A DNA stretch of 64,000 bases from Gracilaria domingensis (GCA_022539475.1 VCMS01000008.1:1-64000); one strand, 5' to 3'; numbered from the stretch's first letter, positions 32,205 to 43,009 are shown. Notes: a model not told the origin generated them from the sequence alone. Program-made: numbers and translations.

Positions 32205-33134
32205 TCAAATCCCTCCCATCCTTCTCTCCTCCTGTCCCCTCAGAATCCGCTTCGCAGTCCGCGCTACCTCCGCCGCACTCCTAAACCCAGTCACCACCGG
32301 AGCTCCCACTCCCTCCCGCGGCACCTCCTCCACCACCTTCTTCATCTCCTTACGCCTCTTCTTCAGACGGCTCTTCCCATCCCCAACCCCACCACCCTTT
32401 GTCTTCGGTGTCACCGGAGACCCCTTCTGCACCGCCACCCTTCCCACACTTCCCTTCTCCGTCTTTCCCTCCACACCTCCTTTCACCGTCTCCTCTTCCA
32501 CCAATCTTTGCCTCTTGCACAGCTCCTTCACCTCCTTCTCCAGCACGTCCAACCTCTCGTTCAGAACCCTATTCTCCTCCCGCAACTCTCCAACCTCCCT
32601 TCCCGCACACTCCACTATCCCATACACATGATTTCTCATCTCCACTCCCAATACCGACAACGAATTCCGCAGGCTCGAAATCGCCTCAACCGAAACAGCA
32701 CTACCACCACCACTCAGCACCACACTGCCGATTTCCGTTACAATCTCCACAACTCCATCGTCCAGTTGCTCCTTCATCACCAACCGCAACATCCCCACCC
32801 TCGCCTTCATCTCCCCCACAAACCGCATCTCCCTGTCACCCTCTCCGCCCCCACTCTCTATCTGGTCTCCAACCTCTAACTGACTCAGATGCACCGCACC
32901 CCTTCTCTCCTTTGCGACCCCCTCCACGTCCAATTCTACACCCTTCTCCACCTCATCACCATCCCCTCTCCTCGCCTCACACTTCTTTCCTTCATCGGCC
33001 ACTTCCTTCTTCTGCGACATCCGACCAGCCGCCGTAATCACGTCCTCTTCCCGCTTTGGTGACGGCGTCGGCGGTACCTCCTTCCCCTCCAACAGCACCA
33101 ACAGCTCTTCATCCTTCACGTATGCGTTCGACAT
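32205..33134 (-). CDS. Coiled-coil, charged protein of unknown function
   Basis: 309 residues from ATG 33134 (the frame is open upstream). Highly charged, with a leucine-rich coiled-coil stretch in the middle (REENRVLNERLDVLEKEVKEL) followed by a SPVTPKTKGGGVGDG segment and a basic patch (SRLKKRRKEMKK). It shares the order coiled coil, PVTP, KTK, glycine-rich with the gene at 57885-58698, suggesting a small family. The opposite strand is a Pro/Ser-rich shadow. No domain assigned. Confidence 0.5.
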   Translation of the reverse strand: MSNAYVKDEELLVLLEGKEVPPTPSPKREEDVITAAGRMSQKKEVADEGKKCEARRGDGDEVEKGVELDVEGVAKERRGAVHLSQLEVGDQIESGGGEGDREMRFVGEMKARVGMLRLVMKEQLDDGVVEIVTEIGSVVLSGGGSAVSVEAISSLRNSLSVLGVEMRNHVYGIVECAGREVGELREENRVLNERLDVLEKEVKELCKRQRLVEEETVKGGVEGKTEKGSVGRVAVQKGSPVTPKTKGGGVGDGKSRLKKRRKEMKKVVEEVPREGVGAPVVTGFRSAAEVARTAKRILRGQEERRMGGI

Positions 33135-33359
33135 CTTCAGAAGAAGAAGTAGTAGTTGGATCGAAGTTTCCGCTGCGATACAGTGCAATCGAGCTAAACT
33201 GTGCTGTCCACCCCCACTGTCCAACCACACGGGCTATATCCAGCACCATGATTGTCCCTGTTTCCCTCATCCCATTTCCCGCCAAAACATCTACTGTACA
33301 CCTCCGCACCTTCCAATATTTAAGCGCCATCTCTCTGTCCCCTCTTCACATAGTCCCCA

Positions 33360-33745
33360 CCCACCTCGCCTCGACCGGCGATATTTTTCTCTTCCACCAT
33401 AACCTCACTCGATGGTTATAGCAAAACAGGAAGATATTGCCAGTGGAGGCAAGCTAGGGACTAGTGATTGTACTTAGAGTTGCTCACCCTCTGTCTCGAC
33501 TGGGGGCATGTTCTTCTTCCGTCACATCCTTTGTGGGTTGTGACAAAAAAAGAATATGTCACCACTCGACACCGGATGGGTAACAATGGTAGCACGTAGA
33601 GTAGTTCATCCTCCCTCTCAGCGTCCACTGGGGATATATTTATGGTCTCTCACATCCTTTCCCGGTTGTGATACAAGAGAAATACATCTCCAATGGAGAG
33701 GGAGAATATAGTCGTGATAACACGTAAAGGTAACAATGTAATAAA
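33360..33745. repeat. Three diverged ~120-bp tandem units with hairpins
   Basis: Units begin near 33368, 33488 and 33608. Each has a (T)CNACTGGGG-like start, a block such as TCACATCCTTTNNNGGTTGTGA that can fold on itself, and an end containing GTNACAATG or GATAACACG. The unit pattern is visible but diverged. Confidence 0.5.
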
Positions 33746-33767
33746 CAATAAATTTATGCTACTATCT

Positions 33768-34088
33768 CTAACCAACCTTTCGAAAACCAGCTATGACATG
33801 AGCTGGGTTACTCGAGCCAAAGATGGCAGATCCTGCAACTGAAATGTTTGCACCGGCCTTCACTACTCCTTTCACAGTACTCAGTCCAATACCCCCATCC
33901 ACCTGTATCCCTATTCTTGGGTACAACTCCCTTGCATGTCGCACCTTGTCAAGAACACCCTCCATAAACGCCTGTCCTCCAAACCCTGGCTCCACCGTCA
34001 TCAACAATAACATGTCTACAACTCCTTCGTTCATAAGTGCTTCTACGACCTTTATAGACGTATTCGGGCGCAATCCAACTCCATCCTT
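33768..34088 (-). pseudogene. Ribulose-phosphate 3-epimerase, C-terminal half only
   Basis: The frame encodes the second half of a class I ribulose-5-phosphate 3-epimerase of the cytosolic type: VDMLLLMTVEPGFGGQ, IQVDGGIG and VAGSAIFGS (the phosphate-binding end of the TIM barrel). Upstream the frame is closed by TAA at 34089-34091, and no N-terminal half (with its metal-binding residues) is found up to the next gene. An AG just before GATGG could be a splice acceptor, but no matching upstream exon is seen before 34486. Most likely a truncated copy. Confidence 0.75.
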
Positions 34089-34485
34089 TTAATTATGGCA
34101 ATCCAAGTGAAGCTATAGAACCCGTTCACGTCATTTATGAAGCCAAAATGGCTCCTTTCATCCTGTATTCAAGCTCCCCGTAACTCGTACTTTACAACTA
34201 CTTTACAACTCAGGTTCGAAATCAGTTTCATTCATTGCACACTTTCTACTCTTCCACCTACCTTTCATAAAACATCATCACACTTTGTGGCTTGTCGTCT
34301 CATACAAGCCCTATCATTCATTCAGTACAAGCACATATCATACATTTCGCTCACTTTCACAAAGTGAACCATGTTCCCGTTCTGCGCTTCCTAACCGTTT
34401 TTACTTAAGTATCACTCTTTACCCCAGCAGTTCTCCGCCCCATCTTCCATTTCTATCGTCACACAAAAACATTCGAACACTTGCA

Positions 34486-35388
34486 ATGAACTCCCAGTGC
34501 GACATGCCTCCCACTCCACCTCCGAGTCCCAGATACTCTGACGTCCCTCAGGCCTCATCTCCCGCCCGAAGGACTCGGGCCGTTATTGTTCGAAGGGGGC
34601 GTATAGGTACCATGCTGGCGAACGAAGAAGATACGGTCATTTCCGCACACGAATTCTGCAGCATGGCTGCTACCTCTCATCTTTCTGATGTACCGATACT
34701 AGTTTGTGGAAGAACGAACACCCTGGAGACCGTAATTCAGGCTTGCCCTTATTCGCTCAGAGAGAATCTCGTTTTCTTCCAGAATGGAGACATCATACCA
34801 TTGGTTTCGAAGCTCGGTGTGGACACATGTTCAAAAGTTGTCCTATACGTTGGTGTCCCCTCAAGAAACGCAGCTCCGCAGGATGGTGTCACTCCTCAAA
34901 GTCCGGATGGTCTCACTGTCGCAACAGGAAAGTGGGCCTCCAACGTTGCAGACAGGTTTAGGTCTATGGGTCTCACTTGCGGGGTTGTCGACGAAGACAC
35001 ATTTCTCGTAAGCTATTATGAGAAGCTCGTGTGGCTATCAGCGTTCAACATCGTCGGGGCCTCAAGAGGTTTCATTCCTATGGACGTAGTCGCTACGGAG
35101 TGCAGTACGGTTGTGCTCACAATAATGAAAGAGCTGTTGAAGATAGTTTCGCTTAAGACAGGTACTACTTTCAACCTGGAAGAGACCGTTGGGCGACTTC
35201 TTGCATATGGGAAAACTCTCGTTGGCTTCCCTACTTCTTTCTCCGACTTTCAGTTTAGGAACGCGTACTTCTACGACTTTTCCCGCCAAGAAAGAAACAT
35301 TGTAGGCGGCGACCCCGCTCCTTTTCATACAAACTACGTCAACGTTGTTAAGGAAAAGTTATCCCCCTCCCCATTCCCCCAGCTTTGA
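34486..35388 (+). CDS. NAD(P)-binding, 6PGDH/ketopantoate-reductase-like protein of plant/algal type
   Basis: 300 residues from ATG 34486; the open frame extends upstream but without a good start. A Pro/Ser-rich N-terminus precedes VRRGRIGTML, a glycine-motif nucleotide-binding loop. LVCGRTNTLE, ENLVFFQNGD, PDGLTVATGKWA and YEKLVWLSAFNIVGA follow the order of a conserved family of plants and algae related to ketopantoate reductase and 6-phosphogluconate dehydrogenase C-terminal folds. The substrate is not established. The frame is intact with no introns. It is divergent from the epimerase fragment on its left. Confidence 0.65.
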   Translation: MNSQCDMPPTPPPSPRYSDVPQASSPARRTRAVIVRRGRIGTMLANEEDTVISAHEFCSMAATSHLSDVPILVCGRTNTLETVIQACPYSLRENLVFFQNGDIIPLVSKLGVDTCSKVVLYVGVPSRNAAPQDGVTPQSPDGLTVATGKWASNVADRFRSMGLTCGVVDEDTFLVSYYEKLVWLSAFNIVGASRGFIPMDVVATECSTVVLTIMKELLKIVSLKTGTTFNLEETVGRLLAYGKTLVGFPTSFSDFQFRNAYFYDFSRQERNIVGGDPAPFHTNYVNVVKEKLSPSPFPQL

Positions 35389-35609
35389 GGTTAGAACACA
35401 TGACTTTTCGGTGTTGTAAACCTTTTAGAGATAGTTAAACATAAAAGTTACTTTATCGAAATGACCTGTTCCCTAACTTCACGTACAATGGACTGTCGAA
35501 GTGAAAACCGGAAGTTATCCACAATTTCGCAACTTTTATCGCCGGGATAGATAACAAACGCATCCATCTTCTGCAACAGGTCTCCAATAGCAGAATCCAC
35601 TTCTTCTCT

Positions 35610-36566
35610 CTACTGCCACAGTTTGTTGTACACGAAATTGGAATTGAGGTTCACCTTTGGTACCTTCTGACGAATTCGTCTGTACGTCTTGCTCCGAGTA
35701 GGTGTCCCTTGTGTTCCAGACCGCTCGCCAGAAACACTTGAACGTGCCATTCTTGCGGACAGAAGCACAACGTCATCGTCCTGCTGCTCCGCAGTTTCTG
35801 GTGCAGTTTGGGGTACAGATGGACCAGCTCCTTGTGCGGATTGCGCATCCGCGTCTGGAAGGGGACCTTTTATGATCTTATCTTCCTCCTCTTGCACAGC
35901 CGTCCCCTGCTGAACCGTCTGTTTCGACGCAGAAGATCCCCTTGTGTCGACGGTTTGATTCATCGCAGGAGAAGCCCTTTTCGACGCAGTGGGCTTCGTA
36001 ACGGAGGTAGACTTTGTTTGACCTGTCCGCTTCGTAGCTGGGGATGCTCTCGTCTTCATAGACCGCTTCGTAACAGACGACGGACCTGCCCGTGGAGGTG
36101 CTACTGATGCGCTACCTCTCGGTGTTGATGAACTTCGAATTGGCTCCGTGCGGCTTGTCGGCGTCATCACCTCACTCATAGCGCTCACCGTTCCTCGCTT
36201 GGACGCCGGAATGCTGGCTGCCACCGGTTCCATCATTTTCCCATCCCAAGGAGCGGCCGTCCGGAGATCCTGGATATATTGTGGAAGATCCAGGCCCTCC
36301 GCCCGGTAAGGGTAGAACGTCTGACCGCTTCGAATGATGAGAATATTATGAACCATCAGAAGACCTGGGTCCAATTGCTTCCCGAGCAACTCGCGGCGTA
36401 GAACACTTCAAATTCCATGCAAAAACGCTTACCCCACTATCACCTTTCCTTCATTCTCAATATCCATCTGCAGAGAAACCCGCATTCCACCTTGCAATAA
36501 TCGAGTGCTCCGCCGAGTGCGAGGAGTCACGCTTTGCGTACGCTTTCGAACACGAGTTGGCTTCAT
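35610..36566 (-). CDS. Basic, low-complexity nuclear-like protein, one predicted intron
   Basis: The first exon from ATG 36566 encodes a basic stretch (RVRKRTQSVTPRTRRSTR) ending near IENEGK. A short intron starting GTGATA and ending near 36375-36390 joins it in frame to QLDPGLLMVHNILIIRSG. The rest is Ser/Thr/Lys-rich with repeated SPATK/SVTK-like motifs and a basic C-terminus (SKTYRRIRQK). The final residues NSNFVYNKLWQ lead to the stop at 35610. No domain recognised. The exon structure is inferred from frame continuity only. Confidence 0.4.
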
Positions 36567-36669
36567 GTTGAACAGCTATTGCAGTGAAAGGTGTATATCA
36601 ACAATACGTTCGCTCTGGACGATACAAGAACGGATGCGAGCCTTTTAAATGGCGACTTACGCTGGGCAC

Positions 36670-36907
36670 CCCCGCTTTCGGCAGCTCCTCCCAGCGCACT
36701 GCCAGTCTCGTCCGTGTCCTGTCCGTGGCCGCTCGCACGCTGATTGTACGCTTTAGAGTCGTGGAGTTCGCGCAATGATGACTCACGCGAGCAATGGTCG
36801 CGCTCTCTAATCATGCTCTTCAAATGCTTTGCATAGTAGTCAAGAGAACATTCATTTACTTCCATGTACAGCCTACTCCCGCGAATACACGTGGACAGCA
36901 ACGCCAA
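36670..36907 (-). CDS. Candidate upstream exon
   Basis: Open minus-strand frame with a charged segment (HLKSMIRERDHC) ending at a strong donor (CAGC|GTAAGTCGCC). The matching acceptor would be TGCAATAG near 36582, just before the ATG at 36566. The phase does not join cleanly to the downstream frame, so this remains a candidate exon of the same or another gene. Confidence 0.25.
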
Positions 36908-36922
36908 CGTACCGGCGGCCGG

Positions 36923-37852
36923 GTGTAGCGAAATAACTGCGGGGCGGCGTGTTTTGGGAGGTCCCGGGAAGGCGCCAAAATGTGGCCAAAACGTGCCCGC
37001 GAGCGGGGAGGGGTCGGTCGTGTTAGGGTACCTACCCTAACACGACCGGACCCCCCCCCGCGGGCATAAAATCGCACATTTTTCAAAAAATCGTCCAAAA
37101 CGTGCCCGCGGGCGGGGGGGTCCGGTCGTGTTAGGGTAGCTACCCTAACACGACCGACCCCCCGCGCCCGCGGGCATAAAATCGCACATTTTTCAAAAAA
37201 TCGTCCAAAACGTGCCCGCGGGCATAAAATCGCACATTTTTCAAAAAATCGTCCAAAACGTGCCCGCGGGCGGGGGGGTCGGGTCGTGTTAGGGTAGCTA
37301 CCCTAACACGACCGACCCCCCGCGCCCGCGGGCATAAAATCGCACATTTTTCAAAAAATCGTCCAAAACGTGCCAGCGGGCGGGGGGGTCCGTCGTGTTA
37401 GGGTAGCTACCCTAACACGACCGACCCCCCCCGCCCGCGGGCATAAAATCGCACATTTTTCAAAACTTCATTCAAAACGTGCTCGCGGGTGGGGGGTCCG
37501 GTCCTGTTAGGGTAGCTACCCTAACACGACTGACCCCCCCCGCCCGCGGGCATAAAATCGCACATTTTTCAAAAAATCGTCCAAAACGTGCCCGCGGGCG
37601 GGGGGTCCGGTCGTGTTAGGGTAGCTACCCTAACACGACCACCCCCCTCCGCCCGCGGGCATAATATCGCACATTTTTCAAAACATCGCCCAAAACGTGC
37701 CCGCGGGCGGGGGGTCCGGTCGTGGTAGGGTAGCTACCCTAACACGACCGACCCCCTCCGCCCGCGGGCACGTTCTGGCCACATTTTGGCACCCTCCGGA
37801 GACCTTCGAAAGCACTCCTCCCGGCTCTTCTGGCAGTGATTTCGCTGCACAC
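36923..37852. repeat. Foldback element filled with a hairpin satellite
   Basis: Inverted ends (GTGTAGCGAAATAACTGC at the left, its near-complement ending at 37852) extend inward over about 80 imperfect bases to the motif CAAAATGTGGCCA. Inside are seven units of about 110 bp plus one internally deleted unit. Each carries a palindrome around GTTAGGGTAGCTACCCTAAC flanked by C/G-rich arms (CGACCGACCCCC, CCCGCGGGC) and an A/T part (GCATAAAATCGCACATTTTT). It interrupts the C-terminal coding part of the Plavaka-like copy to its right. Confidence 0.75.
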
Positions 37853-40800
37853 GCCGTGCACACATATCAAACTAGAGAAAACTAGCGCTTCACACCCACT
37901 TGATCCGCGACTTTTAGCACAATACGCGACCTTTGCAATAGCTCCGAATCGCGACGCGGCCGACATCAGAGCGACTACCTGGGCAACCCAAGTCTCTGAA
38001 TCTTCTCCGCTTACCAATACAGTGGAAAACTTTGGCTTTCTACTGGGACCAAATGCTGGAGAAGCGAAGACACGTTGGATGATGGGGTATTTGGGTCGTC
38101 CCAGCTTAAGTGCCTTAGAAGACGAATCGAAGTGTTCAAGAGTCGGAACGAAACCGCCTTTCACGAGGGCCGAATTCACCAGAGTTATCCTTGTCTTTTC
38201 TGGGAAGTATGTAATAGAGTGCTCATCCAGTGTTTCTTTCACGAGACTGAGGAAAGGAGGAAGGGCCTGTTCACCAATCTGATCAAGAATCGACCTTGTG
38301 TCCGTACTTGAGAACATCTCTCTAACAGCAGTCCATGTTTTTGAACTGGACATACTTGAAACACAATGTTGAAGAGCTCGTAAAGTGAAAGAACGCCTTT
38401 AATTGCAAACCGAGGAAGCTGTGTGGAAGTTCCTGGTAAACCTGGATTACGCTGGTAAGGAGTATTGCCATTTCATTGCTTTCTAACATGTCCGTGCTCA
38501 ATGGAGCGAATAGTCTCCTCCACAGCCGTTGCTGTTCTTCTGGACGTCTTTTTGTAGTGTCTCTTAAATAGCAGGTGTGCATGTTCGTATGTGCCTGCGT
38601 CGTAGTACTTGATACTTCCCAGACGGCGAATATCGTCCACGAGATGATCGAGAAGATGAAACTTCAGAGTTCCCAGTCTGGAGGGATGAAAATCCGCCAG
38701 AGTCTTTGTTGCGGAACGCTTGAAGGCTTCAATCTCCGAACTAAGACACAGGAGACAGCTTTCAGTCCAATACGGGTCACGATTGTATCTGAATAAGGTC
38801 GAGAGCAAGTCCGAATACTGAGAGAAAACGGTTGTGATTGGGGCAACGTCCTGTTCTCCACAGCATATGTCAAAGAATGCTCCTATGAAGGGAAAGACCA
38901 TGTCAAGTGCTTTGTAGTTTTTGGCCTCCAGCATTCCACGGAGACCGTCTTTCGTGAAGATACCATTCAAAGATTTGCCTTTCTCCTGCGTGGAGAAATA
39001 GATATGTAAACCTTTGGCAGGAGAATCGCGTTCTATGGCAGCTAGAATTGCGTTTGCATGGTTGAGGAGTTGGGTGCGTATCGTTCGAAATGAACGCGAT
39101 GCAGATGTTCCTATTGTGGTGCACAGGGTGTCTGACTGCACTCTCTCGATTGTGGCCGTTTTTATCAACTTTGAGATGCCGAGATGCAAGTTGTGTAATG
39201 GTTCGAATGAGAACAGACTGTATGGAGACAATCCCGGGATCATTCCAAGGCTTACGGAAGTTTCGAGGAACGAAGGAATGAGAGATATGGAATTTGAACG
39301 CATCAGAGTATCCGCTTGAGATCTCCTCTCCCTCGCACGACGTGGACGTCTTTCCGCCTCGTCTTTTTGTGCATGTTGCAAGATAGCTGTGTATGTCTTT
39401 CGGATGCTTTTCGTGTGCTTTTGAGAACGTCCGTTGAATGAGGTGGGAATAGGACTGCATAAAGATGAGGGAGGGGCTTTGCATCTATGACACGGGCTTT
39501 CCGTTTTGGTCCCATGAAGAATGGACAGAATGTCCTTAGCCTCAGGAATATCCGCACAGTAACTTGCAAGCAGAGGATGGCACACTCGACTTAGTTTGTC
39601 TTCCCCGATGAACTGAAAACCTTTCTGCGTGAGATTTAGAATGGGCTCCAGGACTTGACGAAGAGATTCTTGAAGGATTTGCATCCTGGACTCGCGTAGA
39701 GACTTGCTAGAAACAAATGGCATTGCGTCTGCTTCAGATGCGGAAACCTCGATCAGTGTGGTAGGGAAGTATGCCACTACTGTGAGGTCATCACGATACA
39801 CTTACGGCGAAGATCGTCGGAGAAGTTGAGAAATATGAGGTGAAGAGGATAGGCGGTAACCGATGTTTGCTTTAGAGTTGTTGAAGACTTATCGGTGTAT
39901 ACCTGCAGAAGACCTACGAAAGATTCACTGTAACTTATTTCTTGGGAGTACCACACTATTCTACTATCCAAAGAGCCCATGACCATTTCCTTAAGTTTTG
40001 AGGTGGCGTCTCTTGCGAGAGAGCCGGACATGGGGTGAGATATTTTCGTGGAGTGGGTCTGAGGTATAGGGTGGAAGAATGTGTTTTCGTTGTTAGCCAA
40101 CTGGAGCTGTTTCACAAGTGTCTGAACGGGGTCTCTCGTGTAGAGGGTGGCGCTGAACTTACATCCTTCTGGCGAGGCAGTTCTGCGATTGAAACCGTCC
40201 TTTGAAGCGTATCGTTCGAAAATGGCGTTCTTCAGTTCTGTACAGCGCTTGGAACTTGTTATGGTCTCGTTGAATCGCTTTTGCGAGAATCGCGGGTCCC
40301 GAAGTAGCCCAATTAGCTCGTCCGCCTCACGATGACCAAGGTTGGAAGCTACTGAAGCCAGACAAGCCGTGAGATAATCCATATGCAAATCACCAAGGGC
40401 CTCCTCAGAAGGCACTGGGCGGGAACTGCTTCCGTGTTCTCGCTCTAATGACGCGGGACCCGGGGAAGGAGAAACACAATGCGAAGTGTCCGGAATGGGA
40501 GGGGCGCACGGAGTGGGGTCGACGATGTCCTCGGACACTGGAGGCTCGGGAAGGCGACAAGGGGCAGTGACCGTTTCGGAAGATGCGGGCGCGGGCGCGG
40601 AAAGCTTGAGACGCTTGCTTTCTCGAATTGGCCCGGCTANGGGGCGCAGGGAGTGGGGTCGACGATGTCCTCGGACACTGGAGGCTTGGGAAGGCGACAA
40701 GGGGCAGTGACCGTTTCGGAAGATGCGGGCGCGGGTGCGGAAAGCTTGAGACGCTTGCTTCTCCGAATGGGCCGGCTATTGTCGTCTTCCAGCGCTGCTT

Positions 40801-40903
40801 TCAGACGAAACGGGCAATGGTTGACATGCTGTTGAAGGGATAAGACTCCTCGGCGAGTAACGAAGGGGCACCCACGCTTCTTATGTGTACAGTAGTAGAC
40901 CAT
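37853..40903 (-). pseudogene. Plavaka-like (CACTA superfamily) transposase, copy A
   Basis: The minus-strand frame starts at ATG 40903 with a zinc-finger-like C/H pattern (YCTHKKRGCPF, HVNHCPF). It continues in shifting frames: 39777-40700, 38473-39801 and down to 37853. Motifs include VAYFPTTL, CHRCKAPP, FEPLHNLHLGISK, DMVFPFIGAFFD and KFHLLDHLVDDIRR...HAHLLF. Breaks are a one-base shift near 39790, a stop near 38473, the satellite foldback insertion at 37852, and a duplication next to an N near 40640. The family resembles the Plavaka/KDZ-like transposases of fungi and algae. It is certainly inactive. Confidence 0.75.
40500..40780. repeat. ~140-bp tandem duplication around a single N
   Basis: The segment starting GCACGGAGTGGGGTCGACGA (about 40506) is repeated at about 40647 with few differences. 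The join carries the only ambiguous base in the window (40640). Either a real duplication or an assembly join. Confidence 0.8.
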
Positions 40904-41272
40904 GGGAAGAAGAACTGAACGAGAAACGACGACAAAGACTGCAAGGGAAGGGCGTCCGAAGGGAGAAGGAGGTCGAGCGACAGTCAATATCGACGTGTTG
41001 CTCAGAACGGAGAATATATTTTGAGTTTAAATCACGTGCTTTCGTTCAAAAAGGAACGTAGGTACACGTCGACCTCAACACAAGGGTGTACTTCTCGTAT
41101 TATCTACCACTAGTTATAAACCTGTGGTTTCCCAACGTTGTACGCTGTACACTTGTCCAATCTCGCACAGAAAAATAAATCTCTTCCCTTCGCCGCCGCC
41201 GCCGCGCCTCCGACGTCCGAACTTCCGTTACCGTCGTGAGCCATGCCATCGATATCATCGCGTTATACTCCG

Positions 41273-41347
41273 CTCCGTCGTACTTTTTCCCGCCCTCCAC
41301 TTTATGGAGGCTCCATAAAGTAGAGGGCGGAAGAAAGTAGGACGGAG
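41273..41347. repeat. Inverted repeat hairpin
   Basis: CTCCGTCGTACTTTTTCC...CTTTATGGAG pairs with CTCCATAAAG...AAAGTAGGACGGAG, arms of about 37 bases and almost no loop. Could be a MITE end pair or a small foldback. Confidence 0.65.
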
Positions 41348-41625
41348 TCATCCGTATCTCAGGGATGTATTCCGTGCAGTCTTTTCGTACGTTCTCCCAT
41401 ATCCTTCCACGTATCTTTGCTCTAAACTAACCAATCCTCACCGCGTTTCTTCGCGCTCTGCGACATGGAAACGGCAGGAAATAAGCTAATCACCCTCAAC
41501 TTCTTCTATTTGTTCAAGATATAGAACGAGTTGAAGGGTGAAAACGGGAACCCGGTAACCCAAACTGACGACTGTAAGTACGCGACCAATAGTTCATTTC
41601 GTTGCGCCATAGGCTCTAGCTCTGC

Positions 41626-42375
41626 CTGTTCGGGATAGGCGATTCTGGTACTTGGTTGAGACATAGGTTTCTGTCTCGTTTATCGCATCTTGCGGTATGT
41701 TTGCTGCATGGGCATTCTCGGTGTCGTTGCTTGTGAGTTCTTGCTTCGAGACCTTTCGCGTTTTACGATGAATGGTGGGCTGGTAATCTAACCGATCACT
41801 TTCCTTCTTCTTCTTCCTTTTGCGAGTTACTAGGTCCCTCGACTTTTCTAGGGCAACGTTTCTGTTTTGCTTTATCAATGGTACGTTCCATCGCAATTCA
41901 AATGTTTCCAACGGAGCATTGACTAACCTATGGATACTTTCTGCTTGCGTATACAGGTAAACGACCAATTTTATTTCATCTCTCCAGATCCATCATCGAT
42001 CTTGAGAGACAAAATGAAATTGGTCGTTTTACTGTCTGACTGTTCGGGATAGGCGATTCTGGTACTTGTTTGGGATATAGGCTAGATTCTCGTTTATCGC
42101 GTCTTGCGGTATGTTTGCTGCATGGGCATTCTCGGTGTCCTTGGTTGTGAGTTCTCGCTTCGACACCTTTCGCGGTTTACGATGATATGGTCGGCTGGTA
42201 ATCTAACCGATCCCTTTCCTGCTTCTTCTTCCGTATGCGAGTTACCAGGTCCCTCGACTTTTCTAGCGCAACGTTTCTGTTTCGTTTTATCAATGGTACG
42301 TTCCATCGCATTTCAAATGTATCTAACGGATCATTGACTAACTTATGGATACTTTCTGCTTGCGTATACAGGTAA
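41626..42375. repeat. Tandem 335-bp duplication with hairpin spacer
   Basis: Copies at 41626-41960 and 42040-42375 start CTGTTCGGGATAGGC and end TATACAGGTAAA, with scattered differences. The spacer (41959-42030) is itself an inverted repeat, AAACGACCAATTTTATTTC pairing with GAAATTGGTCGTTT. Open frames inside are charged and similar to each other but not recognisable as genes. Confidence 0.75.
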
Positions 42376-42417
42376 ATGACTTTTGATGCGGACGTAGCTC
42401 ACGAGTTGCAGGTGCAG

Positions 42418-42570
42418 GTTCCTCAAGTAGGGAACCATGCATCTGGGCATGGTTCCCTACATGAGGAACGGAGAGGATGAGGCGCTTCGCGCCTCATCCT
42501 CTCGGAGTGCGTATGTGTTCTACCGATCCAGCACTATGGTGAAGGTGCAGTCTGCGGCATCTGCCGCAGA
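42418..42570. repeat. Cluster of three near-perfect hairpins
   Basis: First, 42418-42469: 23-base arms (GTTCCTCAAGTAGGGAACC...) with one mismatch and a six-base loop. Second, 42471-42503: perfect 15-base arms (GAGAGGATGAGGCGC) around a three-base loop. Third, 42551-42570: TCTGCGGCA pairing with TGCCGCAGA. They follow each other within 153 bases and lie in no gene. Confidence 0.75.
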
Positions 42571-42869
42571 TTGCGCCTACACCCGCTCCATTATGGGGAA
42601 ATGGTACCTGTAATATAGCGAAGTAGTGGTTAGCAAAAGCGGTCGATAGAAGAATAGATACGAATAAAACGGTATGATTTCATAATGGGGATCATCTGTA
42701 CTAGCACTAGTATTCCATGCGTTGCAGGGTATCATTCCGCAGAAGGTATCGTGTAATGTGCACCTCAATGGAAACTGAACCTAGACTTCGCAAAATACGG
42801 TTCAGGTAGCCCTCGACTAAAGAACTAGCACGAGTGGAAAACCCCCCAGTATTTACTCCACAGAGATTC

Positions 42870-42985
42870 TGGACGACCCAAGCAATTATCTGCAAATTTT
42901 GAAATAATTGATCTCGATATTTTTTCAAAAAATTTACTGGACGACCCTTGCCAATTTCTGGACGACCCTCGCCAAAAACTAGCAT
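42870..42985. repeat. Short direct repeat CTGGACGACCC, three copies
   Basis: The motif occurs near 42870, 42933 and 42957 just before the copy B transposase frame opens. Confidence 0.6.
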
Positions 42986-43009
42986 CTGCAAGAGACAGAC
43001 GACACTTCC

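Noticed and set aside
31980-33037. Long plus-strand Pro/Ser/His-rich open frames
   Set aside because: They are antisense images of the charged coiled-coil gene at 32205-33134; GGN/GAN codons read as Pro/Ser on the other strand.
37000-37800. CRISPR-like array of spaced repeats
   Set aside because: The units are whole tandem satellite repeats with the same internal sequence, not repeats separated by unique spacers, in a eukaryotic transposon context.
39783-39810. Mini-intron with a GTAAGT donor between two transposase frames
   Set aside because: It would be about 27 bases, and the putative intron sequence encodes residues (VYRDDL) that fit the transposase. A one-base loss is simpler.
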